Notes: generated by a model not told the origin, from the letters alone. DNA of 64,000 nucleotides from an uncultured Coriobacteriaceae bacterium (GCA_902791035.1 CADAUA010000012.1:38570-102569); one strand, 5' to 3'; positions 23,540 through 32,175 are shown, numbered from the stretch's first letter. Program-made: numbers and translations.

Positions 23540-24466
23540 CTAGTCCTTGGTACGCAGCAGGTCGTTGAGGCCGTCACCCACAAGCGAGAGCCCAAGTCCC
23601 ACAACGGCCATCATGAGGCCCGGCAGGATGGAGATCCAGGGCGCGGTGGTGATGAAGGACTTGCCGCCCGAGATGATGGCGCCCCACTCGGGGGTGGGCT
23701 GGGGCACGCCCAGGCCAAGGAAGCTCATGCCGGCGCCGGTCATGATGCACATGACCACGTCGGAGGCCGCATAGACCACGGAGCTCGAGATGACGTTGGG
23801 CAGGATGTGGCGGAACATGATGCGCAGGTCGGAGTAGCCCAGGGTCTTTGCCGCCTGCACGTACTCGGACTGCTTTGCCACCAGCACCTCGGCGCGCACC
23901 AGCCGCGTGTACTCGGGCCAAGACACGACCCACATGGCAATGATCAGGTTGCGCACGCCGCTGCCCAGGATGGCCACGATGGCGATGGCCAGGACCATGA
24001 AGGGGAAGGCCACGAAGCAGTCGAGCACGCGCATGATGATGGAGTCCAGCTTGCCGCCGTAGTAGCCGGCCAGAAGCCCCAGGAGCACGCCCACCACAAA
24101 GGGCAGCGAGACGGAGGCCACGCCGATGATCAGGTCGAGGCTCGTGGCGTAGACCACGCGGGTCCAGATGTCGTAGCCAAAGTTGTCCGTTCCCATGAGG
24201 TGGTCGGCACTGGGCGGCAGGAGCATCTGGGAGCCGTCCAAGGCGTAGGGATCGCCCGAGGTAAAGAGTTGCGGGAAGAGGGCCATGAGGACGAAGAAGG
24301 CCACGATTATGGTTCCTACGAGCAGGCTGGGGCTGCGCCGGAAGGGGCTCAGGCGCTTCTCGGGCTGGCTGGCCTCCTCAGCGGTTGCCGCAAGTTCGGC
24401 CGCGGCCTCGCCCGCGGGCGTAGGCGTGGCGTCTGCCTTGAAGCCCTTGTCGTCGCTTTGGCTCAT
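23540..24466 (-). CDS. Peptide ABC transporter permease (OppC type)
   Basis: Inner permease, 308 residues. A long polar, Ala/Glu-rich N-terminus (about 45 residues) precedes the first membrane helix (LLVGTIIVAFFVLMALF); five further helices follow. The coupling loop is EYVQAAKTLGYSDLRIMFRHILPN, the EAA-type motif that contacts the ATPases. The extracellular domain after helix 1 (DPYALDGSQMLLPPSADHLMGTD) is usual for OppC. ATGA overlap with the OppB-type gene. Confidence 0.92.
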   Translation of the reverse strand: MSQSDDKGFKADATPTPAGEAAAELAATAEEASQPEKRLSPFRRSPSLLVGTIIVAFFVLMALFPQLFTSGDPYALDGSQMLLPPSADHLMGTDNFGYDIWTRVVYATSLDLIIGVASVSLPFVVGVLLGLLAGYYGGKLDSIIMRVLDCFVAFPFMVLAIAIVAILGSGVRNLIIAMWVVSWPEYTRLVRAEVLVAKQSEYVQAAKTLGYSDLRIMFRHILPNVISSSVVYAASDVVMCIMTGAGMSFLGLGVPQPTPEWGAIISGGKSFITTAPWISILPGLMMAVVGLGLSLVGDGLNDLLRTKD

Positions 24467-25416
24467 GCCTCGTCACCTCCCAGCTGGATGCGGTGGTCAA
24501 GGACGGAGTAGAGGAAGTCCGTGATCACGTTGACCACAAGCACGATGATCACAAAGACGATCACGCATCCCTGGACCACGGCATAGTCTCGGCCTGTGAC
24601 GGCCTGCACCAAAAGGGCGCCGATGCCCGGCAGGCCAAAGATGTTCTCGATGATCACGGAACCCGAGAGCATGCCGATGATGCGGAGCGAAAGGAGCGTG
24701 ACCGTGGGGATGAGGGCGTTGCGCAGCACGTAGCCCGTGGAGATTGCCCAGTTCGAAAGGCCCTTGGAGCGGCCGAAGTCCACGTAGTCGGCCTCCTGCA
24801 CGTCAATCACGTTGTTTCGGATGTTGCGGATGAGGACCGCGATGGACGAGAAGGCCAAGGTCATCCCGGGCAGGATCAGGGCGCGGAAGTGGGCAGGCCA
24901 CGAGCGTCCCCAGCCGGAGACGGGCAGCAGCTTGAGCTGGACGCCAAAGACGATGAGCAGAAGCAGGCCCACCCAGAACGCCGGCGAGGAAAGGCCGATG
25001 AGGGCGAACACGCGGATGACGGCGTCGGCGGGCTTGTCGCGCTTGACGCCCGCCAGATAGCCCAAGGGTAGGCTAATCAGGACCGTGAAGATCGTGGCGA
25101 TCAAGGCCAGGCAAATGGTCGTGACCATGCGGGTGCCTATGAGCGCGGAGACCTTCTCGTTGTAGATCACCGACGTGCCCATGTCGCCCTGGAGGAGGTT
25201 GGAGAAGTAGATCGCAAACTGCTCCGGAATGGAGGCGTTGAGGCCTCGCTCCTCCTTGATCGCCTCGTAGGCACGCGGGTCGATCTTGTCGCCAAGCGTT
25301 GCCAGTGCCGAGTCTCCCGGCAGGAAGCGCATCAGCAGGAAGATGACCACGACGGCCACAAAGAGCACCGGGATCATCTGCAGGATGCGCTTGAGTAGGT
25401 ACCTGAGGGACTTCAC
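24463..25416 (-). CDS. Peptide ABC transporter permease (OppB type)
   Basis: Partner permease, 317 residues, with an N-terminal helix (MIPVLFVAVVVIFLLMRFLP), a large extracellular loop and five more helices. EADYVDFGRSKGLSNWAIS is the coupling motif. GTG 25416 is chosen because GAGGAG lies five bases upstream of it and relatives start just before KSLRYLLKRIL. A GTG at 25431 would overlap that site. It follows the binding-protein gene by 81 bases. Confidence 0.9.
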   Translation of the reverse strand: MKSLRYLLKRILQMIPVLFVAVVVIFLLMRFLPGDSALATLGDKIDPRAYEAIKEERGLNASIPEQFAIYFSNLLQGDMGTSVIYNEKVSALIGTRMVTTICLALIATIFTVLISLPLGYLAGVKRDKPADAVIRVFALIGLSSPAFWVGLLLLIVFGVQLKLLPVSGWGRSWPAHFRALILPGMTLAFSSIAVLIRNIRNNVIDVQEADYVDFGRSKGLSNWAISTGYVLRNALIPTVTLLSLRIIGMLSGSVIIENIFGLPGIGALLVQAVTGRDYAVVQGCVIVFVIIVLVVNVITDFLYSVLDHRIQLGGDEA

Positions 25417-25497
25417 CCCAACTCCTCTCACCCAATGGGGCCGCGGCGCCCATACGAGACGTCGCGGTCCCAGTCTTAGTGCTCCTCTGCCGTCACG

Positions 25498-27114
25498 CTA
25501 CTCGGACGCGGGCATGGCCAGCTTCTCGAAGCGGTAGTTGCCCAAGGGCGTCTGCACGAAGCCCGTGATGTCCTTGCGGATGGCGTTCTGGTAGGGCACG
25601 GAGAGGAGCGGGATGAAGATCTTCTGGTCCGCGAAGCCCTGCTGGATCTGCTTGTAGAGCTCCTTGCGCTTCTCCACGTCCTGCTCGGCGTTGGCCTGGT
25701 CGTTGAGGGCCACCATGTCGTCGGGCTGCTGGAGGCCGGAGTAGTAGCCATGGGTCACGTCGTAGTCAAAGATGAACTGCATGAACTCAGAGGGGTCCTG
25801 GATGTCATCGGACCAGCCAGAGATGATGGTGTCGAGCTCCAGGGCCTTGCGGGCGGAGCTGTAGGCCGTGGCCTCCTGGGTGTCCTGGACCAGATTGACG
25901 CCGATCTTGCTCCACTGGGACTGGAGGACGGTGGCAATGGAGGCATAGAAGTCGTTGCCGCCCTTGAGCAGCATCTTGATCTCGAAGCCGTCCGGGTAGC
26001 CGGCGCCCGCCAGGAGCTCCTTGGCCTTGTCGACATCGGGCGTGATGGGCTCCAGGTCCTTGTCGCAGTACTCGGAGGTGGTGGAGAAGACCGTGCCGAT
26101 GGTGGTGCCGTAGCCGTAGGTGGTCATGTCGACGATCTCCTGCGGGTCGGTGGCCAGGAAGAGGGCCTCGCGCACGTCCGGGTTGGAGAGGTACTCGTTC
26201 TGGGTGTTGAGGGAGACCCAGTAGGTGAAGGTCGAGGGATCGGGATGCGGGGCGACCTCGGAGTCGCTCTCGAGCTCCTTCATCGTGGAGAAGGGCACGT
26301 CGGTCGCGATGTCGATGTCGCCGCTCTGGAGCTGGATCTTGCGGGAGTTGTCGTCCGCCACGACCTTGAACTCGATCTCCTCGGTGAGGGGCAGCCCTTC
26401 CTCGCGGTAGTTGGGGTTCTTGGTGAGGGTGAGGTACTCGCCCTTCTTCCACTCCTTGACCATGTAGGGGCCGGTGCCGATGATGGCGTTCTTGTACTCG
26501 TCGGCGCCCACCTTGTCGAAGTAGGCCTTGGACTGGACACCCAGGGTAAAGACGCACAGGCACGCCAGCGCGGAGGCCGCGGGGGTCTTGAGGGTGACGA
26601 TGACGGTTGTGTCGTCCGGGCACTCGACATGGTCGAAGTTCTCCACAGTGGAGATCCAGTTGGAGTCCTCGGTGGTCATGGCTCGCTCGAAGGTCCACTT
26701 CCAGTCCTCGGCGGTCACGTCGGAGCCATCAGAGAACTTGAGGCCGCTCTTGACCTTGAAGGTGTAGGTCAGACCGTCGTCGGAGATCTCCGGCATATCC
26801 TCGGCCAGGTTGGGCTCGATGGTCTCGCCGTCGTCGGAGGTCTTCAGAAGCCCGTCCAGAATCAGGTTGAAGATGAAGATGTTGATGTTGCCGATGCAGG
26901 TGACGGGATCCAGGTTGTCGGAGTCGTTGGCACGACCGATAACGATCGTCTTGGCGTAGCTGCTGGCCTCAGACCCGGTGTCGCCACCAGCGGAGGCATC
27001 GGTGCCGCCGTCGTCGGAGCCGCCGCAGCCAGCCAGAGCGGCGAGCGCGCTGGTGGCACCCATGAGGCCGGCACCCTTGAGGAACGAACGCCTGTTAAGA
27101 TTGAAACTTCCCAT
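25498..27114 (-). CDS. Peptide-binding lipoprotein of the ABC importer (family 5)
   Basis: Extracellular binding protein of the adjacent importer, 538 residues. NRRSFLKGAG (Arg8-Arg9) is a twin-arginine-type signal, and the lipobox ends ALAGC with Cys30. A Gly/Asp/Ser linker follows, then the family 5 (OppA/DppA) fold: LAEDMPEISDDGLTYTFKVK, IGTGPYMVKEWKKGEYL and the C-terminal pseudo-repeat. AAGGGGG lies six bases before ATG 27114; an in-frame ATG at 27132 is less likely. A 7-bp hairpin (27139-27163) lies in the leader. It is the first gene of the peptide import and amidohydrolase unit. Confidence 0.93.
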   Translation of the reverse strand: MGSFNLNRRSFLKGAGLMGATSALAALAGCGGSDDGGTDASAGGDTGSEASSYAKTIVIGRANDSDNLDPVTCIGNINIFIFNLILDGLLKTSDDGETIEPNLAEDMPEISDDGLTYTFKVKSGLKFSDGSDVTAEDWKWTFERAMTTEDSNWISTVENFDHVECPDDTTVIVTLKTPAASALACLCVFTLGVQSKAYFDKVGADEYKNAIIGTGPYMVKEWKKGEYLTLTKNPNYREEGLPLTEEIEFKVVADDNSRKIQLQSGDIDIATDVPFSTMKELESDSEVAPHPDPSTFTYWVSLNTQNEYLSNPDVREALFLATDPQEIVDMTTYGYGTTIGTVFSTTSEYCDKDLEPITPDVDKAKELLAGAGYPDGFEIKMLLKGGNDFYASIATVLQSQWSKIGVNLVQDTQEATAYSSARKALELDTIISGWSDDIQDPSEFMQFIFDYDVTHGYYSGLQQPDDMVALNDQANAEQDVEKRKELYKQIQQGFADQKIFIPLLSVPYQNAIRKDITGFVQTPLGNYRFEKLAMPASE

Positions 27115-27138
27115 TTGGACCCCCTTGCCCATGTCCGT

Positions 27139-27163
27139 CAGGGGACTTCCCTTTGATCCCCTG
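27139..27163 (-). promoter_or_regulatory. Leader hairpin of the peptide importer unit
   Basis: CAGGGGA pairs perfectly with TCCCCTG across 11 bases, ending 25 bases before the ATG of the binding-protein gene. The ribosome site is outside the stem. A regulatory role is possible but unproven. Confidence 0.4.
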
Positions 27164-27298
27164 AGCGCTAACTAAGAAGTATCGCGTCGACTGGACATGT
27201 TCCCAAATGTGGGCGGGAATGAGAGATTGGTACGTTACTTTTGATTTACACGCATGCAATAATGGGGCGGTGGGGCGGGCAGACGCCCTGCCCCAGAC

Positions 27299-28318
27299 TC
27301 ATGCCTCCATATACTCCGCCGTCCAGCCGGCGTTCTGGTCGAGAGGGCTCTCCACCAGGGCGTTCTCGTCGAGCCAGCGATAGAAGCGCGCCCACCGCTC
27401 GCCATCGATCACACCCCATGAGCTCGCGTCGTCGATGTACTTGTCGGCAAGGAAGGCGGCGCTCCTGCGCGTGAGCCCCTCGTCGAGCTCGGGCACGGCA
27501 TCCAGGAGCACCTGCGCCGCCTCGTCCGGGCTCTGGGCCGCAAGCTCGTAGCCGCGCTTGACCGCCCGCAGAAAGGCCTTGGTGACCTCGGGGTTCTGGG
27601 CCATGTAGTCGTCGTTTCCGGCAATCACCGGAGTGTAGCAGTCAAAGGTGGGGTCGATGCTCCTGAAGTCCCAGTAGTTGACATCGACGCCGCGCTCCAA
27701 GGCCTCCTGGACCTCCCAGCCCTCGTAGGACCAGGCGGCGTCGTACATGCCCGCCTGCATGGCGGCCAGGTAGTCGTCCGTCTCGTTGGGCACGAGCGTC
27801 ACCTGGTCCCAGTCACCGCCGTCCTTGGTTACCACGGCCCTCATGGTCGCCTGCTCGACGGGAAGGTTCCACGTGCCGTAGGTGTGTCCCACGAGGTCCG
27901 CCGGCCGCTTGATGCCTGCCTCCGCCAGGCTCATGATCCCACTCGTGTTGTGCTGGATGATAGCGGCTATGGCGGTCAGGGGAATGGGGTTCTGGGACGT
28001 GAGGGCGTTCGCGATGTGGCCCTGGAAGCTCACGCCGAACTGGGCCTCGCCCGAACCGATGACCTGCTCGGCAGACCCATCCCCCGGCTGGAGGATCTGC
28101 ACCTCCAGCCCCTCGTCCGCGAAGTAGCCCTTGGCCTGGGCTACGTAGACGCCCGTGTGGTTGGTGTTGGGTGAGAAGTCCAGGCAGAAGTTCAGCTTGG
28201 TGGCCTCCCCTCCGCCGGCGCCCTCCCCCTGGGACCCGCATCCTGCCAGAAGGGCGGCCACCCCTGCAGCGACCCCAAGGAAGGACCTACGTGTGACGGA
28301 CCTTGCTCCTGCGTACAT
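27299..28318 (-). CDS. Pyrimidine-precursor binding lipoprotein (ThiY/NMT1-like)
   Basis: Binding protein for a thiamine precursor, probably a formylaminopyrimidine or HMP-type compound; 339 residues, lipoprotein. TRRSFLGVA (Arg10-Arg11) and a lipobox with Cys27 form the export signal. The mature part shows LNFCLDFSPNTNHTGVYVAQ, VSFQGHIANALTSQNPIPL and GHTYGTWNLP, characteristic of the THI5/NMT1-like family. ATG 28318 is chosen for GGAGG eight bases upstream; ATG 28324 sits too close to it. It is the last gene of the riboswitch-controlled salvage operon. Its permease and ATPase are probably those at 32176-33782 in the second TPP-controlled operon. Confidence 0.88.
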   Translation of the reverse strand: MYAGARSVTRRSFLGVAAGVAALLAGCGSQGEGAGGGEATKLNFCLDFSPNTNHTGVYVAQAKGYFADEGLEVQILQPGDGSAEQVIGSGEAQFGVSFQGHIANALTSQNPIPLTAIAAIIQHNTSGIMSLAEAGIKRPADLVGHTYGTWNLPVEQATMRAVVTKDGGDWDQVTLVPNETDDYLAAMQAGMYDAAWSYEGWEVQEALERGVDVNYWDFRSIDPTFDCYTPVIAGNDDYMAQNPEVTKAFLRAVKRGYELAAQSPDEAAQVLLDAVPELDEGLTRRSAAFLADKYIDDASSWGVIDGERWARFYRWLDENALVESPLDQNAGWTAEYMEA

Positions 28319-28349
28319 TGCCATGGCCTCCCGCGGAGACTCGCTGTGT

Positions 28350-29006
28350 CTATTGCTTGTCCCAGCACATCTGCCAGAACTCGTACTCGAACTCGCTGCA
28401 GTCCACCACAATCTGCTCCAGGTGGGCCAGCTGCGCCTCGCCATAGCCCTCGGCAAAGCGGTCCAACATGGCGATGTCATTGTCGTTTGAGCGGCGATAC
28501 CACTCGGAGGCATAGTTCTGGCGCCAGGTGCGATAGAACTCGTCTGAGGTCTTGTCCTCGTGCGCCTCCAGCTTGTCGCCTATGTACTTGTAGGACCAGG
28601 AGCAGGCAGTGACGGCCGCCATGATCTCGGCCAGGCCCTCCCGCAGCGCCACGGAGATCATGTAGCTGGTATAGGCGTTGCTGGTGAGGGCCTGCGGGGT
28701 GCGGTCCACCTCCTCCGGCGACACGCCCAGCTTGGAGAGGTAGGTCTCGTGGATACTCTGCTCGGCGTTGAAGATGGAAGGGATGAAGGCCGCAAACTCC
28801 TTGGCATCCCGGTCGTTCTGGCACTTGACCAACCCCAGGGCGAAGACCTTGGCGTACATGGAGAGGTACTTGTGGTCCTGCACCATGAAGTAGGCAAAGC
28901 GGTCGCGCGAGAGCGTGCCGTCACCCAGCCCCTGCACGAAGGGATGCTGGTAGCAGCGCTCCCAGATGGGCGAAGCCGCCTGGTAGATCCTCTCGGAAGC
29001 CTTCAT
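28350..29006 (-). CDS. tenA: TenA family thiaminase II / aminopyrimidine aminohydrolase
   Basis: Hydrolyses aminopyrimidine breakdown products of thiamine to HMP for salvage; cytoplasmic, 218 residues. Family residues are visible: FMVQDHKYL (Asp near 44), FNAEQSIHETYL, AAVTACSWSYKYIG with the catalytic Cys near 138, YASEWY, and SEFEYEFWQMCW with the catalytic Glu near the C-terminus. The presence of both Cys and Glu places it in the TenA_C group. It lies 31 bases before the binding-protein gene and 19 after thiD. Confidence 0.92.
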   Translation of the reverse strand: MKASERIYQAASPIWERCYQHPFVQGLGDGTLSRDRFAYFMVQDHKYLSMYAKVFALGLVKCQNDRDAKEFAAFIPSIFNAEQSIHETYLSKLGVSPEEVDRTPQALTSNAYTSYMISVALREGLAEIMAAVTACSWSYKYIGDKLEAHEDKTSDEFYRTWRQNYASEWYRRSNDNDIAMLDRFAEGYGEAQLAHLEQIVVDCSEFEYEFWQMCWDKQ

Positions 29007-29025
29007 CTTTCCCTCCTTGCCGGCG

Positions 29026-29844
29026 CTACCGTCGCGCCTCGTCTGGTCCCGCCATGTACTTGCTGCTGATGTCGAACGCGTGGTTCATGGGACCGGAGCC
29101 CTGGCCCAGGTCCAGCATGGCCGCAAGGGCGCCGCTGATGTAGTCCTTGGCACGCTGGACGGACTCGTCCAGGTCGAAGCCCTTGGCCAGGTTGGCCGCA
29201 ATGGCACTGGAGAGGGTGCAGCCCGTCCCGTGCGTGTTGGGGTTGTCTATGCGGCGGCCCCGGTACCAGTGGAAGCCCCCATCGCGGAAGAGCACGTCGG
29301 AGGCATCGGCCAGGCTGTGGCCTCCCTTGACGAGCACGGCACAGCCAAGGCGCTCGCCGATGGCACGAGCGGCCGCCTCCATGTCCTTCTCGGCCCCTAT
29401 GCCCTGACCCCAGAGAACCTCGGCCTCGGGCCGGTTGGGGGTTATCACCGTCGCCCGCGGCAGGAGCAGGCGCTGGAGGGCGTCCACGGCGTCCTCGCTG
29501 ATGAGCCGGGCGCCCGAGGTGGCCACCATGACCGGGTCCATTACCACGTAGTCGGGCTTCCACTGGTCCAGCTTGGCGGCGATGACCTCGATGAGTCCGG
29601 TCTCGGACACCATGCCGATCTTGACCGCATCTGGCCGGATGTCCGAGAAGACCGCATCTATCTGCTGGCCAAGGAAATCCGGCGTGGCGTTCATGATGGC
29701 CGTGACGCCCGTCGTGTTCTGGGCCGTGAGCGCCGTTACCGCGCTCATGGCAAATACGCCGTTGGCCATCATGGTCTTGATGTCTGCCTGGATCCCGGCG
29801 CCACCGCTGGAGTCCGAGCCCGCTATGGTGAGTGCGCACCTCAT
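29026..29844 (-). CDS. thiD: Hydroxymethylpyrimidine/phosphomethylpyrimidine kinase
   Basis: Phosphorylates HMP to HMP-PP in two steps; ribokinase fold, 272 residues. IAGSDSSGGAGIQADIKTM (residues 7-25) is the substrate-binding start, MDPVMVATSGARL the anion-binding part, VLVKGGH the middle, and HGTGCTLSSAIAANLA holds the catalytic Asp-less GTGC anion hole typical of ThiD. It sits between the HAD gene (16 bases) and tenA in the salvage operon. There is no fused ThiE or TenA domain. Confidence 0.95.
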   Translation of the reverse strand: MRCALTIAGSDSSGGAGIQADIKTMMANGVFAMSAVTALTAQNTTGVTAIMNATPDFLGQQIDAVFSDIRPDAVKIGMVSETGLIEVIAAKLDQWKPDYVVMDPVMVATSGARLISEDAVDALQRLLLPRATVITPNRPEAEVLWGQGIGAEKDMEAAARAIGERLGCAVLVKGGHSLADASDVLFRDGGFHWYRGRRIDNPNTHGTGCTLSSAIAANLAKGFDLDESVQRAKDYISGALAAMLDLGQGSGPMNHAFDISSKYMAGPDEARR

Positions 29845-29860
29845 GACACATCCTCCTCGC

Positions 29861-30535
29861 TCACGCGACGCCCATGCACCAGGGCAGGGCGTCCATCAGG
29901 TTCCGTACATACAGCGCCGCCGCCGCACGGATCCGCTCCGCGTCAGGCGCGCTTGCGGCATCCTCCACGGCCACGACCGGAAAGCCCGCCTTGGCCGCCG
30001 TGGTCACCGCCGTGAGGGTGTCCTCGAAGACGGCCGTGGCGGCCGGCAGCGTACCCAGCCTGCGCGCCGCCTCCCGGTAGACCGTGGGCTCGCGCTTGCT
30101 GACGCCCAGCTCCGAGCAGGCCAGAAGCTCGCAGAAGCAGTCGCCCATGCCCAGCCGGGTGAGGGCGGCTCGCGCAAGCGCAGGGTCGCCGATGGTGGCC
30201 ACCGCCAGGGGGACGCCCGCCGCAGACAGGGCGCGAACGAGCTCCACGGCACCTGGCTTGGCCGGGGCGTCCTCCTGGTAGATCCGGGCGATAAGTCCCA
30301 TGAAGCCCCGCTGCACCTCCGCAGCCGACAATCCCAGCCCGTAGGCCTCCCGCAGGTAGGCCGCGGACTCCGCCACGTCCATGGAGGCCACGCGCGCCTC
30401 CAGGTCCGCTGCGGGCTCCACCCCAAGCGAGCGCAGGTAGCGGCTGGCAAGCCCATTCCAGGCCGGCATGGAGTCCACGAGCGTGCCGTCCACGTCAAAG
30501 ATGGCGCCAGCTACGCGCCAGCCGGCGGGGGTCAT
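29861..30535 (-). CDS. HAD superfamily hydrolase, candidate thiamine-phosphate phosphatase
   Basis: HAD phosphatase, 224 residues. Motif I is FDVDGTLVDS (residues 13-22), followed by the helical cap of the beta-phosphoglucomutase-like group. Motif II is in VATIGD, the motif III Lys in VSKREP, and motif IV in VFEDTLTAV. The start codon overlaps the thiE stop (ATGA) and thiD follows closely, so it is an integral member of the thiamine operon. I infer a role as thiamine-phosphate or HMP-phosphate phosphatase; no ThiL (thiamine-phosphate kinase) is seen in the window. The family alone does not define the substrate. Confidence 0.82.
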   Translation of the reverse strand: MTPAGWRVAGAIFDVDGTLVDSMPAWNGLASRYLRSLGVEPAADLEARVASMDVAESAAYLREAYGLGLSAAEVQRGFMGLIARIYQEDAPAKPGAVELVRALSAAGVPLAVATIGDPALARAALTRLGMGDCFCELLACSELGVSKREPTVYREAARRLGTLPAATAVFEDTLTAVTTAAKAGFPVVAVEDAASAPDAERIRAAAALYVRNLMDALPWCMGVA

Positions 30536-31173
30536 GCGCGGAGCATCTCCTCGGTGCGCTGGCGCAGGTCCCGCGCCGCCGCCTCCGCATCCGGCTGCGC
30601 GAAGATGGCGCTTATCACCGAGATGCCCGCTATGCCGGAGCCGGCGAGGTCGGGGATGTTGTCCCGCGTGATGCCACCTATGGCCACCACGGGGATGGTC
30701 ACCGCCCGGCAGATCCGGCAGAGCGTCTCGTGGCTCACGGCGATGGCGTCATCCTTGGAGCCTGTGGGGAAGACCGCCCCCACGCCCAAGTAGTCGGCCC
30801 CGCGCTCCTGCGCGAGCACGGCCTCGTCGACCGTCTCGGCGGAGACCCCCAAAAACATGCTGGGCCCCACCAGCTCGCGGACGGCACCTGCCTCCATGTC
30901 GGACTGGCCCACGTGCACGCCGTCAGCGCCGACCTTGCGAGCCACGTCGACGTTGTCGTTGATCACGAAGGGGACGCCGTGCTGGTGGCAGACCTCCTTG
31001 ATGCGGAAGGCCTCCTCCAGGAAGTCCTTGTCGCCCAGCTCCTTCTCGCGCAGCTGGATCATGGTGGCACCGCCCCTTATGGCAGCCTCCACCTGGCTCT
31101 CCAGCGTGCGTCCGGCAAGCCATCGACGGTCCGTGATGGCGTAGAGCGTGAGCGCTCTGCTATCGAAGCTCAA
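30532..31173 (-). CDS. thiE: Thiamine-phosphate synthase
   Basis: Joins HMP-PP and hydroxyethylthiazole phosphate to thiamine phosphate; TIM barrel, 213 residues. LYAITDRRWL, MIQLREKEL (pyrophosphate/Mg site), FVINDNVDVA, GVHVGQSD, GADYLGVGAVFPTGSKDDA and VAIGGI appear in the family order. TTG 31173 is proposed because GGAGGGGA lies a few bases upstream and the protein start then matches family length. It overlaps thiM by 14 bases. A longer reading would lie wholly inside thiM. Confidence 0.93.
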   Translation of the reverse strand: MSFDSRALTLYAITDRRWLAGRTLESQVEAAIRGGATMIQLREKELGDKDFLEEAFRIKEVCHQHGVPFVINDNVDVARKVGADGVHVGQSDMEAGAVRELVGPSMFLGVSAETVDEAVLAQERGADYLGVGAVFPTGSKDDAIAVSHETLCRICRAVTIPVVAIGGITRDNIPDLAGSGIAGISVISAIFAQPDAEAAARDLRQRTEEMLRA

Positions 31174-31981
31174 CCTTCTCCCCTCCGTCCAGGGTCTGGG
31201 CGTCCATGTTGTAGAGGGCGTCGATGATGCGGTTGCGCAGGGTGGAGTTGCCCTCGTAGGGAGCCAGGTGGGAGTAGCCGATCTCGCCGGCAAGTCCCAT
31301 GGCGGCCACGGCAGCCGCGACTGCCGAGGTCACGTCGTCGGGGTTGGCAACGGCAAAGGCCGTGGCAACGCCAGAGAGCTGGCAGCCCGTGCCCGTGATG
31401 GAACCCATCTCGGGACGGCCGTTGCGGATCACGTAGCAGCGGTCGGCGTCGGCCACCAGGTCGATGGCGCCGGTGATGGCCACGGTGGCCCCGCGGTCCG
31501 CCGCAAAGGACTTGACGAAGGCCACCATCTGGTCCAGGTTCTGGTCGCTCACGGCATCGGCGGCCGAGGCGTCCACGCCGCGGGTGGTGGTGGAGCCAAG
31601 GACAAGGGCCTTGACCTCGCTCACGTTGCCGCGGATGACGTCTGGGTGCACCTCGTCCATGAGGTCGATCGCCGTGGAAGTGCGCAGGCGGCTGGCACCG
31701 GCGCCCACGGGGTCCAGCAGGACCTTGTGTCCCAGCTCGCGCGCCTTGCGGCCCGCCACGTGCATGCCCTCGATGCTGCGCTGGTTGAGGGTGCCGATGT
31801 TGAGGTTGAGGCCGCCACAGATGGAGGTGATGTCCTCCACGTCCGCGGGCTCGTCGGACATGATGGGACTCGCGCCCACCGCCAGGATGGCGTTGGCCAC
31901 GTCATTCACCGTCACGTAGTTGGTGATGTTGTGCACGAGCGGGCACGTCTCGCGAACGCGCGCCAGGTACCTTCCGAGCAT
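31160..31981 (-). CDS. thiM: Hydroxyethylthiazole kinase
   Basis: ATP-dependent phosphorylation of the thiazole alcohol for salvage, 273 residues, ribokinase-like. CPLVHNITNYVTVNDVAN, GASPIMSDEP, LLDPVGAGAS, VIRGNVSEVKAL and ITGTGCQLSGV (catalytic Cys) are intact. It is the first gene after the TPP riboswitch, and its GGAGG site can pair with an anti-SD segment next to the aptamer, which suggests translational control. The presence of ThiM and absence of thiazole synthesis genes point to salvage. Confidence 0.95.
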   Translation of the reverse strand: MLGRYLARVRETCPLVHNITNYVTVNDVANAILAVGASPIMSDEPADVEDITSICGGLNLNIGTLNQRSIEGMHVAGRKARELGHKVLLDPVGAGASRLRTSTAIDLMDEVHPDVIRGNVSEVKALVLGSTTTRGVDASAADAVSDQNLDQMVAFVKSFAADRGATVAITGAIDLVADADRCYVIRNGRPEMGSITGTGCQLSGVATAFAVANPDDVTSAVAAAVAAMGLAGEIGYSHLAPYEGNSTLRNRIIDALYNMDAQTLDGGEKVELR

Positions 31982-32026
31982 TCGTCCTCCTTGCGATGAG
32001 ACCTGGTTGGCCAGACGGGAGGATGA
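31982..32026 (-). promoter_or_regulatory. Anti-SD/SD pair between riboswitch and thiM
   Basis: On the transcript UCAUCCUCC (complement of 32018-32026), directly after the aptamer, can form 8 of 9 pairs with GGAGGACGA (complement of 31982-31990), which is the thiM ribosome site. A small CTGG/CCAG hairpin lies between them. This is the expected form of an expression platform acting on translation. Pairing is seen in the sequence; function is inferred. Confidence 0.6.
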
Positions 32027-32028
32027 CC

Positions 32029-32119
32029 TTGTCCCTACGCTGGCATTGCCCAGATCAGGTTTTGGGTCAGGGCCGCTTTGGGCCCAATCTCAGCCGGCGT
32101 GCGCCAGCTCCCCTCGGTT
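32029..32119 (-). ncRNA. TPP riboswitch (THI box), copy 1
   Basis: On the minus strand the conserved parts occur in order: GGGGAGCTGGC, GGCTGAGA, GACCC, AACCTGATCTGG and CAATGCCAGCGTAGGGA. This is the full aptamer with both helper arms. It lies 48 bases upstream of thiM and controls the salvage operon by binding thiamine pyrophosphate. Confidence 0.95.
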
Positions 32120-32126
32120 GCCCCAG

Positions 32127-32132
32127 AGTGTA
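32127..32132 (-). promoter_or_regulatory. -10 element before TPP riboswitch 1
   Basis: TACACT in the context GTGCTACACTC on the minus strand, a few bases upstream of the aptamer. The same context occurs before riboswitch 2. No clear -35 is seen. Confidence 0.55.
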
Positions 32133-32175
32133 GCACTCCCGCGCCATGGGGCCTCCGGCGCGGGCGTGGAGGTGC

